A DNA stretch of 64,000 nucleotides from Anisodus tanguticus. Its lineage: Eukaryota; Streptophyta; Magnoliopsida; Solanales; Solanaceae. Shown here in pieces: positions 44,890-57,300 of the stretch. The position numbers and the translations under genes were made by a program. The stretch is taken from the NCBI GenBank assembly GCA_034509755.1, contig CM067541.1:3522001-3586000 (forward strand). Direction: 5' to 3'. The notes beneath the pieces are model-generated. The model saw nothing but the letters and a program-made list of their open reading frames with translations. It made no database searches and was not told where the DNA came from. The stretch's first letter is position 1. Each line of letters starts with the position of its first letter.

Positions 44890-47727
44890 ATGGGTGTTCA
44901 AGAAAAAGATCCTCTATTGCAATTGAGTTTACCACCAGGGTTTCGATTTTATCCAACTGATGAGGAGCTTTTAGTTCAATATTTGTGCAAGAAAGTTGCA
45001 GGTCATGATTTTCCTCTCCAAATCATTGGAGAAATTGATTTGTACAAATTTGACCCTTGGGTTCTACCTAGTAAGTTTCTAGCTCAGTTTAAATTGAGAC
45101 CCATTTTTTCTTTAAAAACAAAGAATTTTGAAAGTTGTGGTTTAAAATGAGAAAGAATTTTGTGTCTACAAATTATTTTATTAAAGGTAAAGCAAAAATT
45201 TAGAGTTAAATTGTTATTAAATATAAAAATATATCTATCATTCTGTTTTAGACACCAGACAAATAAGGGAAAAGTTATCACTTAAAACAAGGGGAAAAGT
45301 TATCACTTAAAACAAGGGGAAAATTATCATTAAGTTGGGACAAAAGGGATAGATTTTGTAAACTTATTTGTTGTTAATTTGATTGAACACGAAATTTTGT
45401 TTAATTTTTCTCTTAAGAAAAATTATAGTCTTAAACGTATCGAGATAGCTTTAGAAGTATGCCATTAAGGGTGAGAGAAATTTAAAGTTAAATTATTGGA
45501 TGATAGTCACTTTTTTTTAAAAATAAATCAATAAGAAAATAGTGTAATATAAGAGTTATACAAAGTGGGGTTATTAGAATGAAATTATTTTTGTACTATT
45601 CTTTGAAATTGTTAGTTGATGATTTTGTGTGTGATTTGTATAGGTAAGGCAATATTTGGAGAAAAAGAATGGTATTTTTTTAGTCCAAGAGATAGGAAGT
45701 ATCCAAATGGATCTCGACCAAATAGAGTTGCCGGGTCGGGTTATTGGAAAGCAACGGGTACTGATAAGGTCATAACATCACAAGGGAGAAAAGTTGGAAT
45801 TAAGAAAGCACTTGTGTTTTATATTGGTAAAGCACCAAAAGGAACCAAGACTAATTGGATTATGCATGAATATAGACTCTTTGAACCTTCAAGGAAAAAT
45901 GGAAGTTCAAAGGTAATTTGCACATTACTCTTCTCTTTATTTTTTTAGATGAAAATTTGCATTTTTAGTCCCTTAAATATTCACAAATTAATTTTGATCT
46001 TTGTCTATTAAGCACAATCTTTAACTAGTTACAATTATAATGTGCACATTTAATTTTGAATCTTTTCAAATTTAGTGAATTTCTAACCGTTAATCTATTT
46101 AAGTACTAATTAGTACTCACTCCTCCTAAATTATGTGGCACAATTCGGATTTCGAGAGTCAGTTTTTTAATTTACACCATGAATTCACAATCTTTAAGTT
46201 TCTTATAATAAAACTATACAACAACAACAAACCAGTGTGGTCTCAAAAGGTGAGGTTTGGGGCCGGTAGAATATACACAGATCTTACTTTTACTTTAGAT
46301 AGGCTGTTTTCGGTAGCCCTCGACTCAGAAGAAAAGTACATGTCGTAGAAATGTATGTATGAAAGAAGACAATAAATAGCAAGATATAAAATAAATGTGA
46401 AAATATATAGTAATGCCCAACAAAAAATATCTGACCACTACTACTAAAAGGAAAAGCGGAGAGGGGGAAGACTCGCCCCCTCACTTACCTCACTTTGCTA
46501 CCTATTACTAGCCTTCTACACTGATCCTAAACTTCTATACCTTTCTATCTAAGGTTATGTCCTTAGTCAGCTGAAGTTGTGTCATATCTTGTCTAATAAC
46601 CTCCTTAATTTTTTTCGGCCTACCTCTTCTAGCTCCCGCTACAACCAACCTATCGCACCTCCTTACTGGTGCATTCCCACCCTTCTTCCTAACATGCCCG
46701 AACCACCTCAGCTTATAAGTCACAGTATTAAAATAATTAAATATTTAAAAGACAAAAATGTTAGATCAAAAGAAAAACTGGTTCGGCTCTCGAAATTTAA
46801 AAGGTGTTATATAAATTGAAATAAATGGAGTACTTATTGTTACTATATGATGAATTATTATATATTACTATATGATGAATTAGTACCGGGTGTGCTCCAT
46901 ATTTTGAAGGTAACGTAGTTAATTTGAAAAAAAAAAAGAGAGGCTAAATACAACATATTTTGTACATAGAGGGACAAAGAATATACTTCATTTTAATTGG
47001 TTGGAGGTTAAATGTGCTTTGTCAAATAATAATAGGGCTAAAGTCAAAATTCTCAATAATTGAAGGAGCAAAATTGCAATTATGCCCCCATTTTCAATTG
47101 TCAATTTGCAATTCTTAATGTGTATCTGGTTTTTGTACATTTCAGCTAGATGAATGGGTGCTCTGTCGAATTTACAAGAAGAATTCAAGTGGTCCAAAAC
47201 CCCAAATGCCTGGTTTACAAAGCAATGAATACAGCCATGGTGATTCGGCTTCTTCGTCATCCCAGTTCGATGATATGCTCGAATCGTTACCGGAAATGGA
47301 TGAGCGGTTTTCTAACTTGCCGAGATTGAACTCGCTCAAGACAGAAAAGTTGAACCTCGAACGCCTTGATTCAGCCAATTTTGATTGGGCGATTCTCGCG
47401 GGGCTCAAACCGATGCCAGAACTGGGCCCTGCAAATCAAGCTCCAGGCGTTCAGGCTCAGGGGAACGTCAACAACCCCATCCACAACAACAACAACATGA
47501 CTTTTCTGAGCGATATTTATGCTCATCCTACGAATGTCCGAGGTAACACAAAGGTTGAAAGTATTAATTTGTCTGAAGAAGTTGAAAGCGGGATCAGAAA
47601 TCAACAGGTCTTTAAATCGGGTTACTTCCAACAGAGTCTAAATGGAGTTTCTCAAACCTATACGAACAGTGCCGACCAATTTGGAATCCAGTGTCCGAAC
47701 CCGACACTAAATCTAGGGTTCAGGTAG
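44890..47727 (+). CDS. NAC072: NAC-domain transcription factor, RD26/NAC072-like (stress NAC), three exons
   Basis: Exons 44890-45070, 45644-45912 and 47146-47727 with GT/AG introns at the two classic NAC positions give 343 residues. The first Met (MGVQEKDPLLQLSLPPGFRF) is preceded by an in-frame TAA (44884-44886). The NAC domain spans about residues 14-160 with all subdomains: LPPGFRFYPTDEELL (A), EIDLYKFDPWVLP (B), EWYFFSPRDRKYPNGSRPNR and GYWKATGTDK (C), VGIKKALVFYIGKAPKGTKTNWIMHEYRL (D), and DEWVLCRIYKK (E). The acidic, Ser/Asn-rich C-terminal half is the activation region and ends TLNLGFR. The N-terminal part matches the RD26/NAC019/NAC055 and tomato JA2/JA2L group, nuclear regulators of ABA, jasmonate and stomatal responses. 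No lesion seen. Intron 2 holds a Stowaway MITE split by a LINE fragment. Confidence 0.94.
45267..45334. repeat. 25-bp tandem repeat in NAC intron 1
   Basis: Two identical 25-bp units (GGGAAAAGTTATCACTTAAA then ACAAG) followed by a partial diverged third. They lie in what appears to be a degenerate Stowaway interior inside intron 1. Confidence 0.9.
46116..46830. mobile_element. Stowaway MITE in NAC intron 2, split by an RTE fragment
   Basis: Left part starts CTCACTCCTCCTAAATTATG after TA. The right part ends TATATAAATTGAAATAAATG before GAG and TA, matching it as an inverted repeat. The internal motif TTTCGAGAGTC is mirrored by GGCTCTCGAAA. The two halves are separated by the RTE fragment at about 46218-46727. 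Confidence 0.7.
46218..46727 (-). mobile_element. 5'-truncated RTE LINE in NAC intron 2
   Basis: The minus-strand frame 46723-46535 reads KLRWFGHVRKKGGNAPVRRC and continues RGRPKK, the C-terminal tail of plant RTE LINE polyproteins. It is followed by the RTE 3' tail and an (ACAA)n-type end (46218-46230). Only the last 0.5 kb is present. It is inserted antisense to the NAC gene, inside a Stowaway MITE. Confidence 0.82.
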
Positions 47728-47789
47728 TAATCTGTATATACAGATAATTTGGATTAGGTAGTAATCTGTATATACAGATAATTTGGATT
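47722..47789. repeat. 34-bp tandem duplication across the NAC stop codon, with palindromes
   Basis: The unit beginning AGGTAGTAATCTGTATATAC (34 bp) is repeated exactly at 47722 and 47756. The first copy contains the TAG stop (47725-47727). Each copy holds the perfect 16-bp palindrome ATCTGTATATACAGAT (47730-47745, 47764-47779), which can form a hairpin at the start of the 3' UTR. Confidence 0.95.
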
Positions 47790-47925
47790 TGGATTTCTTT
47801 TCGCTGTCTACCGAGTTGTGATGCTGGATTCGAAGAAGAGGAAGGAGAGCTTGGTGGCCGAGGGCATTCATTCTTTAGGGGGACAATTACAAAAGCCAAA
47901 TTAACGTATCTGGATGCAAATCGCC

Positions 47926-48112
47926 TAGAAAAAGCTTATATTGTGCACACAGAGAAAATGTATACAGGGGAATGTATACTCTGCTAAGAATTAGGCTTTT
48001 ATATAGTTTTTTCGCTCGGCACGTCTGCTTGATCGTAGAAAAAGCTTATATTGTACACAGAGAAAATGTATACAGGGGAATGTATATTCTGCTAAGAATT
48101 AGGCTTATAGTT
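47926..48112. repeat. Direct duplication (about 77 bp) in the NAC 3' flank
   Basis: Two copies starting TAGAAAAAGCTTATATTGT, 110 bp apart (47926 and 48036), share AGAGAAAATGTATACAGGGG and CTGCTAAGAATTAGGCTT with few differences. Position suggests the 3' UTR or terminator region. Confidence 0.92.
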
Positions 48113-48579
48113 TGTTCTATGATACATTTCCAGATTTGGATGTATCTTATACTTCTTGAATTTCTCTGTAGCAAGTTAGAAGATATACAAGTTACTTCTA
48201 TGCTCTGTTTTGTCCAATCCTCATATTTAAATTTATAACATATTAGAGGATATAAAACTCGATTCAATAAAAACTTACTAATAAAGATAGCATGACCATT
48301 GCTCTGATCATGTTTTTTTAAAATATTTGTGTGATTATAATAATTTTGGTATTTTTTGAGAGTGACTAAAATTTAAAGAGTCACCGTTGGACAGGAGTCT
48401 ACTTTTGTACAAGTTGGTGGTACGCCATAGTCGTTGATTTACAACTTGCAATACTATACTATATTTTATGTGATGTATTTTAATTGGCATAAATTTTTAA
48501 AGAGAAATAATAAATCATAAGTATGTATGTGCTATTAATCATTTTTAATAGAATATTTTTTTAATATTCTTTCATTAAT
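48113..48579. other. Spacer between NAC and the third Copia
   Basis: AT-rich sequence. A Stowaway-like interior (TATTTTATGTGATGTATTTT near 48462) is visible without clear ends. No gene is seen. Confidence 0.45.
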
Positions 48580-48869
48580 TATACATCTCTTATTAGGTAC
48601 AATGTAATTAGGTCTCTTATTTTAGGTAGAATTATATTTTCTATTGTAATTAGGTTGATTAGTTACTAGTTTAAATATTTTTGTATTACTAAATATATAT
48701 TGTACATTATTGATAAATACAATCAAGGAACATATTCCTTTATGGTATCAGTAGCTTAAAAATACCTCAATCGCCGCCGACCATAGCTCTCGGCCGCCAC
48801 CTCCATGGAACTCTAGTGTTTTTTTTTCCAGTCATTCTCTCTCCCTTCTCCTCCTAAATTTCATCTTCC

Positions 48870-51800
48870 ATGGCTGACAAAAACAAATTTCATCTTGCAC
48901 TTGCAGTAAACAACATCAAAAACTTCATCCCTATCACCCTTGAGATGGAAAATGGTCAATACTCCTCGTGGACGGAGCGTTTTAAGATCCATTATCGTGT
49001 TTACGAAGTTATCGACCACATCATCCCTCCTACATCGAAGTCCACATACCTACCCTCGGCTTCGACTTCTGATGATGCACTCTGGTCTCGTTTGGACGTA
49101 GTCGTCCTCCAGTGGATATACGACACAATCTTTAATGATCTGTTGCACACCATCATTGAGACCGATGCCACTGCCCGCCAAACGTGAGAATGTTTGGAAA
49201 GTATTTTCCATGACAACAAAACTCAATGAGCGTTATACCTTGCAAATCAGTTCAAGGACGTTTATCATGACGATTTTCCAAACGTGTCTCCATATTGTCA
49301 AGAACTCAAGATGTTTGCCGACCAACTCTCCAACGTGGGCGCACCACTCACTAATTAACGATTGGTCATGCAACTTATTGCAGGCTTAAACGAATCATAT
49401 GACGGTGTTGCCACCATCCTTCAGCAATGCACGTCGTTACCTTCATTTTATGAGGCCCGTTCGAAGCTTATTCTTGAGAAAACCCGGAAAATCAAGCGCA
49501 GCACCACTCAAGACAGCATTTTCGACGCCACCATCACCACCACCGTTGGGCCCTCCGCCGACGGCTGGGCCTGCAACTATGGCAACCAAAACCACCGGCC
49601 CGATGACCCGCAGCAGCCCGCATGCACCCGAAATAACCATCGGAGCAGGCAGTCCGGCAAGGGCCGTGACGGACGGAATTCTGGCAAGAACGACGGCGGG
49701 AAGGGGCAGTCCCCGCCGGCAGGAAACAACCAGCAGCGATCGTGGCAGTGGCAGCAGCCTCCGTCGTAGACTGCCTACCCATCGTGGTCCGCGTGGTCCC
49801 CACCGTCATGGGCCTCTCCCTCTAGCCCGTATTCGACATCCTTGTGGACTCCACCTCAGAACCGACAAGCCCACCCTGGCATAATCGGCCCACATCCCCA
49901 ATAGGCCTACACAGCACAGCCCCCCGCCCTCAACTTATGCACTGACTAACATTGAGGCAGCTATGAACACAATGTCACTCAACGCTCCAAACGAAAATTG
50001 GTATATGGACACATGCACCACATCTCACATGACGTCACCACAAGGTACTCTCTCATATTATTCCAATTTGAGTAATTTAAATCGGAATATTATCATTGGT
50101 AGTGGACAAGACATTCCCATTCGCGGTTTTGATCATTTATCCTTATCCCCACCACATTCACCACTAATATTAAAAGATGTCCTACATGCCCCTAAACTCA
50201 ATTAAGAATCTAATCTCTGTGTGACGTTTCACAACTGATAATAATATTTTCCTTGACTTTGATCCTATTATTTTTTGTCACGACCCAAACTAGAAGGTCG
50301 CGACGGGCACCCAGATCCCACCCGCCAGGTACCACCATTCGTATATTGAACATCCAATCGTAATTAATTACGGACTAAGCCGAAAGAAAATTATAAAAAT
50401 TAGGTAACCATCTTATATATACACATACCCATACCAAGGCCGACAAGGCCACACATGACAACTAACCACAGGACACCTGTCTACAAGCCTCTAGGAGTAA
50501 CAACATCAAAGGTCGGGACAGGGCCCCGCCATACCCATATATATAAGCAAAATTGTACCGTACCAAAATTAGACCAACACTCCGAACAAGGGGAGTAGTG
50601 CTCCAAAAATCCGCTGGATCCGCAATCAACTAACGTGAACCGTCACCCTGCCTATGTGAACCTGCGGGCATGAAACGCAGCGTCCCCCGACAAAAGGGAC
50701 GTCCGTACGACTGATGTACTGAGTATGTCAGGTATGAACAATAGTATAACAGGGATATAGCAACAACTGAAACATAAACAACTGACCAGCAGTAAATGCC
50801 TCTGAGGGCCCTAATACATATGCCTAAATGTTATGCACAATGCAGTTTTCATATACATCAGCCTCATCGGGCATCTTCCTTACCATAATAGCCTCTGTGG
50901 GCATCATACCATATAACGGTTAATGAATGTATGCATAATGCAAATGCGGTATACTAATGTCCACATAGGAATCCTCCCATAACCGCCTTTGTGGGCATCA
51001 GGTTATATCACCACACAAGGGCATCACATCATCACATCATATTAGCCTCTTCGGGCTCTTTCGTGATAGTTTGTACCATCTGCAAGTGGTGTGCGTATAT
51101 AACGTCTTTCCCTTTTCCCATTCCCCATACATATATATATATATATAATATTTACCATATAGTAGTGTGCATAACACAAGTGGTTCAGGGTAATATATGA
51201 ATGCAATGCAAATAAAAATGCATGAATGATAACACAATATTCCAATCTCAACGGATGACATAATACCTTTATACCTTCGGCTAACATTGGAAAATCAACA
51301 TCTTTTCTGTCTCAGTAAGGATTTAGAAACATATTTAGACATGCTTTTATCATAGGAATCAATAACACGAATATTCTTAACTACTAGGAGCAGAATAAAT
51401 TATGGAGCAATATCAAGGTTATTTTGTTAAATGAAACATGTCAAAAGAAAGAAATAATTTGTCTTAACATACTTTGATAACAACGGAACTAGTCCCTTTC
51501 AATATTCGCTCGCTGGAACGTTGCCCAAATTTTCCGTGAAAGTCACCAATTTTCTGCCCACACTTTGCTAACCTTCATTGCCTATGCTATCTACGAACTG
51601 CTGCTATCTATTTCTATAAGTTGGGACTTAAAACTTAGCAAAGGGTATTGTACCCATGTGATTTCCAAAATGAACAAAATGGGTGGAGTCTAAGGAGTTT
51701 GCTGGACGTTCCAACTTTAATCTACAAAAATGAATTTCTCAAGCAAGAATATAAATTCCATTAAAAGATTCCTTAGGCTAGCATTAAATGCTCATAATGA

Positions 51801-54380
51801 TTGCCCATTATTATGCCTTCCACATAACTTAGTCATGTCATTTAGGAACCTCTTTTAAGGCTTACACGTCCACAATTCTACCTAGACTTGTCCCCACTAA
51901 AATATTAATTACACATATAATTAATTATAGATCACACTTCATTTAAATTCTAAAAACTCATAAGACATTCGTATACCTAATGTCCTAATTTCCTAATATG
52001 CCACTAATTCATAACCTCTTTGTGCATGCACCAAATTTATTTTCGATCTCCGTCATCACACTTGTTGTGTCCAAAATTATTTCGGGGTTTAATAATTTTA
52101 TATACTAATCTCTTTATTGGCATACGTAAATAACATAAATTTTTCCAACGCTCGGGTCTATTTACAAACGCTTAGCGATTTTACATACGCCTAGCGATTT
52201 AAACCGTGACCCGAAAGTATAGGATGTTACAGTTTTTCTGTGAAGAATTTTCCGACAGGGAGACGAATAATGAGATGTGACAACACCGAAGATCTTTATC
52301 CTATTGCAAACGCCGTAAACAATCCAGCCTTAGTTCCATCAACCTTTGCTACTCTTTCGTCTTCCTTATGACACTCTAGATTAGGACATCCGGGAGATTC
52401 TATTTTACGCACCCTTAAGAAAAATAATTTTATTAATTGCAATCGTATTTCTAGGACCGCTATATGTGAATCCTGGGTTTTTGGAAAATATGTTAAATTA
52501 CTATTTTCTTCATCCACAAATTGTACTTTACTACCTTTCGATATCATACATAGTGATTTGTGGACGTCCCCTATTTTAAGTATGACTGGCCATCGATATT
52601 ATATGTTGTTTTTGAACGATTATTCCAACTTTCTATGGACTTTTCCAACTGGCAATAAATCTCAGGTCTATCCCATTTTTTCCTCATTTAGTGCTCTCGT
52701 AAAAACACAAATTGAAAAGAGCATTAAATATTTTCAATGTGACAATGGCAGGGAATTCAATAATAATCAATTTAAACAATTTTCTCCAATAACGGTCTTA
52801 CCTTTCCTTTTTCCTGCCCTCACACCTCCTCCCTACTTGCTAATGCCTCAATTCCCCCTCAATTATGGCATTACGCTCTCTCCATGGCCACATATCTCCT
52901 ACACATAATCCAAAACAATTCTCTAGCTCAATGGTCGCACACTCAAGTTCTATTTCGTAGGAACCCTCCTACTAACACTTGTGTATCTTTGGATGTCTCT
53001 GTGATCCTCTCCATCCGACTTCTCACAAACTCCAACCCCGATCTTCCCCGTGTGTGTTTCTAGGTTACCCCGCCAATCATCGTGGACGTAAAATTATTAT
53101 TTCACGTCATTTTCTATTTGATGAGTCTCAATTCCCATTTGCCTCCCTAAACTCGCCACCTCGGCATTCCTACAACTTCCTAGATGATGGCCTGAACCCT
53201 ATTCTAATTCCTTATTTACATAGTCCGTCGTTCCAGACCCCGACAGCCACCCCGACCTCGGACAGTCCGGGACACACTACCCACCTGGTTCTGCCGACGG
53301 TGGCCCATAACAGCCCGCCTCAGGGTCATTCCGCAGCCACCTCTCGATAAACTAAGCATCGGCCAACCAGTCCCACCACCCCTGCCCTTTCTCCTCTTCC
53401 CGTCAGTCCCGCGACACACCCGCCAAGATACGCTCTCAGACCATGGAAACCCGTGAGATGCACAGAATTCATAAACCTAAATGACTATTTAACTTATCTA
53501 TTTCAGTGTTCTCTTCCTCTGTCCCTCGAAATCTGAATGATGCCTTGTCCGACCCTAATTGAAAAAGCCGCAATAATTGACGAATATAATGCTCTTATTG
53601 ATAATAAGACGTGGGACTTAGTACCCCGTCCACCTGATGCTAATATTATCCGTTCTATGTGAGTTTTTAGACAAAAAAAGAAATATGATAGTTCTTTTGA
53701 GAGGTACAAGGCTCGTCTTGTAGGCGATGACATGTCTCAACATGTGAGAGTGGACTGTGATGAAACGTTCAACCCGGTCGTAAAGCCTGCAACTATCCGG
53801 ACCGTCCTCAACATTGCCATATCCAAGTCTTGGCCCATTCATCATCTTGATGTCAAGAATGCCTTCTTACATAGGGATCTTCATGGAATGGTATATATGT
53901 ATCAGCCTATGGGTTTCAGGGATCCTATTCATCAGGACTATGTGTGTCTGTTGCGGAAATTGCTCTATGGACTGAAACATGTTCCTCGAGCATGGTACCA
54001 GTGGTTCACCGATTATGTTTCCTAAATCAATTTTTCACACAGCAGATCCTATCATTCCATGTTCATCTATAACAAGGGTACAAACATGGCTTACCTATTA
54101 TTATGTTAATGACATCATCCTCACCACATCATATGATTCTCTCCGCCAGTCCATTATGTCTCTCATTTCCTCTGAGTTTGTTATGAAAGATTTGGGCCCT
54201 ATGAGTTATTTCTTGGGCATATCTGTCACTCGACATTCTGGAGGCCTATTTCTATGTCAGAAGAAGTACGTCGAAGAGATCCTTGACCGTGTAGTCATGA
54301 CATCTTGCAAACCATCCCACACGCCTATAGACACCAATTCCAAGCTCAACGCTGATTTCAGCCATTCATATTCAGACCAG
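48870..54380 (+). pseudogene. Third Copia gag-pol, degraded
   Basis: Starts MADKNKFHLALAVNNIKNFI (48870). Gag continues with frame changes to about 49770 (LIAGLNESYDGVATILQQ) with Gly/Arg-rich and Pro-rich low-complexity stretches. Protease segment ENWYMDTCTTSHMTS is at 49963-50205. After the solo LTR, the integrase zinc-binding and core regions follow (52279-52910, FQCDNGREFNNNQF), then a linker to about 53350 and RT 53732-54389 (ATIRTVLNIAISKSWPIHHL, DVKNAFLHRDLHG, YYVNDIILTTSYD, in which the usual YVDD is altered to YVND). Many frameshifts and stops are present. Confidence 0.85.
50276..52231. mobile_element. Solo LTR (large, probably Ty3-gypsy), copy 2, nested in Copia
   Basis: Starts TGTCACGACCC and ends GGATGTTACA, the same element as 41677-43919 but without the large microsatellite. 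It interrupts Copia coding sequence between DPIIF and the following SVKNF-like codons, inside a T-run (five T on the left; G then five T on the right), so the target duplication is T-rich and not unambiguous. 1956 bp, no coding content. The two copies show the family boundaries clearly. Confidence 0.8.
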
Positions 54381-57300
54381 ACCCAGTGAAATCCCACAAC
54401 GTGAGGTCTGGGGAGGGTAGAGTTTACGCAAACCTTACCTCTACCTTGGCAGATAGATCAACTATTTTTGAGAGACCCTCGGCTCAAGACAGAGGATAAG
54501 CAAATGCAAAAGCACAACCATATCAAATCAAGAGAAATGGAAAAGTAAGCAGTCACTAGCGTAGGTAAATAAGCTAAACAAAATACACTAAAGAACACCT
54601 AGCAGCAGGAATCAAACTACAGGGTACTATAATGGAATACTACACCTACCAATATGATAGGCTAAGCGGGCCTACAATAATAGCACTACAACTACCAGTT
54701 TGCAAGCGTGAGTAGGACTATGCTCGACTACCTACTACCTTTCTACCCTAATCTGTGCCTCCACAACCCCCTATCGAAGGTCATGTCTTCAGTAAGTTGC
54801 ACCTGCGCCATAACTCATCTAATCACCGCTCCTCAATACTTCTTCGGCTACCTCTACCCCTCCTAAACCCGTCCATAGCCAACCTCTCACACCTCCGCAC
54901 TGGGCATCTGTGTCTCTCCTCTGCACATGCCCAAACCATCTTAACCTTACTTCCCGTATCTTATCCTCCACCGAGGCCACTTCCACTCTATCCCGGATAT
55001 CATCATTTCTACTATTATCTCTCCTTGTATTCCCGCACATATATCTCATCATCATCATTTCCGCAAATTTCATATTTTGAATATGCGAAGTCTTGACTGG
55101 CCAACACTCCACCCCATACAACATAGTAGGTCTAAACCACCGCCTATAGAATTTGCCTTTGAGTTTTAGTGGCATATTTTTGTCGCATAAGACTCTAGAT
55201 GCGAGCCTCCATTTCATCCATCCTGCCCCATTATGGTGTGTGACATCGTCATCGATCTCTCAATCCCCTTGGATAATAGACCCGAGGTATTTGAAGCTTC
55301 CTTTCTTTGGAATGACTTGTGACCCAAGCCTCACCTCCACGCATGTCTCAAGGTCCCTCCGTTACTGAACTTGCACTCCAAGTATTCGGTCTTGGTCCTA
55401 CTCAGCCTGAACCCTCTAGATTCCAGAGTCTGTCTCCAAACCTCTAGCTTAGCGTTCACTCCACTGTAAGTCTCATCAATCAAGATTATGTCGTATGTGA
55501 ATAACATACACCATGGCACCTCCCATTGGATTTATCGCGTCAGTCCATCCATCACCAGGGAAAATAAGAAAGGGCTAAGGGCTGACCCCTGGTGCAACCC
55601 CATTGTCACTGGAAAAGTTCTCCAAGTCTCTTCCTACCGTCCATACCCTGGTCTTAGCTCTATCATACATATCCTTGATCGCCCTTGTGTACGCCACATG
55701 TACACCTCTAATCTCCAAACATATCCATATAACCTTCCTAAGAACATTGTCATATACCTTCTCGAGGTTGATGAAAACTATATGTAAGTCTCTCTTCCTC
55801 TCCCTATACTGCTCCACCAACCTCTTAATAAGATGGATGGCTTCTATGGTCGAACGCTCCGGAATGAAACCAAACTGGTTCTTGGAAATAGACGCGCCTC
55901 TTCTCACCTTATCTTCACGACCCTTTCCCACACTTTCATTGTGTGGCTTAGCAGCTTGATACCCCTATAGTTGTTGCAACTCTGGATATCACCTTTGTTC
56001 TTGTACAAAGGGATCATTGTACTCTACCTCCATTCTTCGGGCTTTCTCGCCGTCTTAAAAATGACGTTAAACAACTCAGCCAACCATTCCAAACTTGCCC
56101 TGTCTGCGCTCTTCCAAAATTCCATTGGGATCTCATCAGACCCAGTCGCTCGTCCCATTTGCAGCTTGTGGACATCACTCTTAACCTCCTCAACCTTAAT
56201 GTTTCTACAATACCTAAAATCCCGGAACCTACCAGATTGCTCTAGATCTCCCAGCACAATGTCTCTATCTCTTTTTTCATTCCAGAGTTTATGGAAGTAA
56301 GACTGCCACCTATGCCTAATATGCGTGTCCTCCACCAGTACTTTACCGTCCTCATCATTGATGCATCTCACGTGATCCAAGTCATGGGCCCTCCTCTCCC
56401 TCGCCTTGGTTAGTCTGTACAACTTCCTATCCTCGCCTTTCTCCTCTAATTCCACATACATGTGTTCGAAAGCTGCCATTTTTGCCACCGTAACCGCAAG
56501 CTTTGCCTCATTCCTCACCATCTTATACAATTCTCTATTCGTCCACCTCTCTACCTCATCGTTGCTTTCCACCAATTTTGCATACACCACTTTCTTCGCT
56601 TCCACCTTCTTTTGAACTTTACCAGTCCCCTCGATGCCCACCCCGGCTAGCCCTCGAGACCCCAAACACTTCTCTAGCTACATCTCGAATGCAATTGGCT
56701 GTCCTTTCCCACATACCGATCGCATCCCCACTACTTCCCCAATCCCCTGTGGTCCTCAACCTCTCCCCCATCTCCTTTGCACTACCCATGGTAAAACTCC
56801 CCCATTTGATTTTTATCCTGTCATCCGCAACTCTCTTCTTCCTCTCCATCTTGATCTCCAAATCCATCACCAAAAGCTTATGTCGGGTTGTAAGATACCC
56901 CCTCAAAATAACCTTGCAGTCTTTACAAAGAACGTTGTCAACCTTCCTAAGGAGCAAAAAGTCTATATGAGTCTTAGCCACCGAACTACGGAAAGTCACC
57001 AAGTGCTCCTCCTTCTTCAGGAAACTCGAATTGGCTATCACCATCCCAAAAGCTCTAGCCAACTCCAACAATGAGACGCCTCCCTCATTCTTGTCCCTGA
57101 GGACAAAGCCTTCATACACATCGTCATAACCCTCCAGAAGTGACCTGATATGTCCATTAAAGTCCCCTCCTACAAATAACTTCTCAGTGGGTGGTATACC
57201 TCCACCACCTCATCCAAATCTTCCCAAAAACGTCTTTTCTTCTCCTCGTCCAAGCCCGTCTGCGGTGTGTAAGAATTAATAATGTTTATAGTGAAACCTC

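Larger units (their letters stand above)
48580..54380 (+). mobile_element. Third Ty1-Copia element, interrupted and 3'-truncated
   Basis: LTR-like AT-rich sequence (about 48580-48742) is followed by TGGTATCAGTAGC at 48743, a slightly altered initiator-Met primer site, then gag, protease, integrase and RT. It is interrupted at 50276-52231 by a solo LTR and ends at about 54380, where the RTE LINE 3' tail begins. The RNase H end and 3' LTR are missing from the other side of the LINE. The start of the LTR is uncertain. Confidence 0.82.

Noticed and set aside
54755..57119. Plus-strand frames of up to 155 residues opposite the RTE LINE
   Set aside because: They are antisense shadows of the LINE coding strand, rich in Pro/Leu/Ser, with no own motif.
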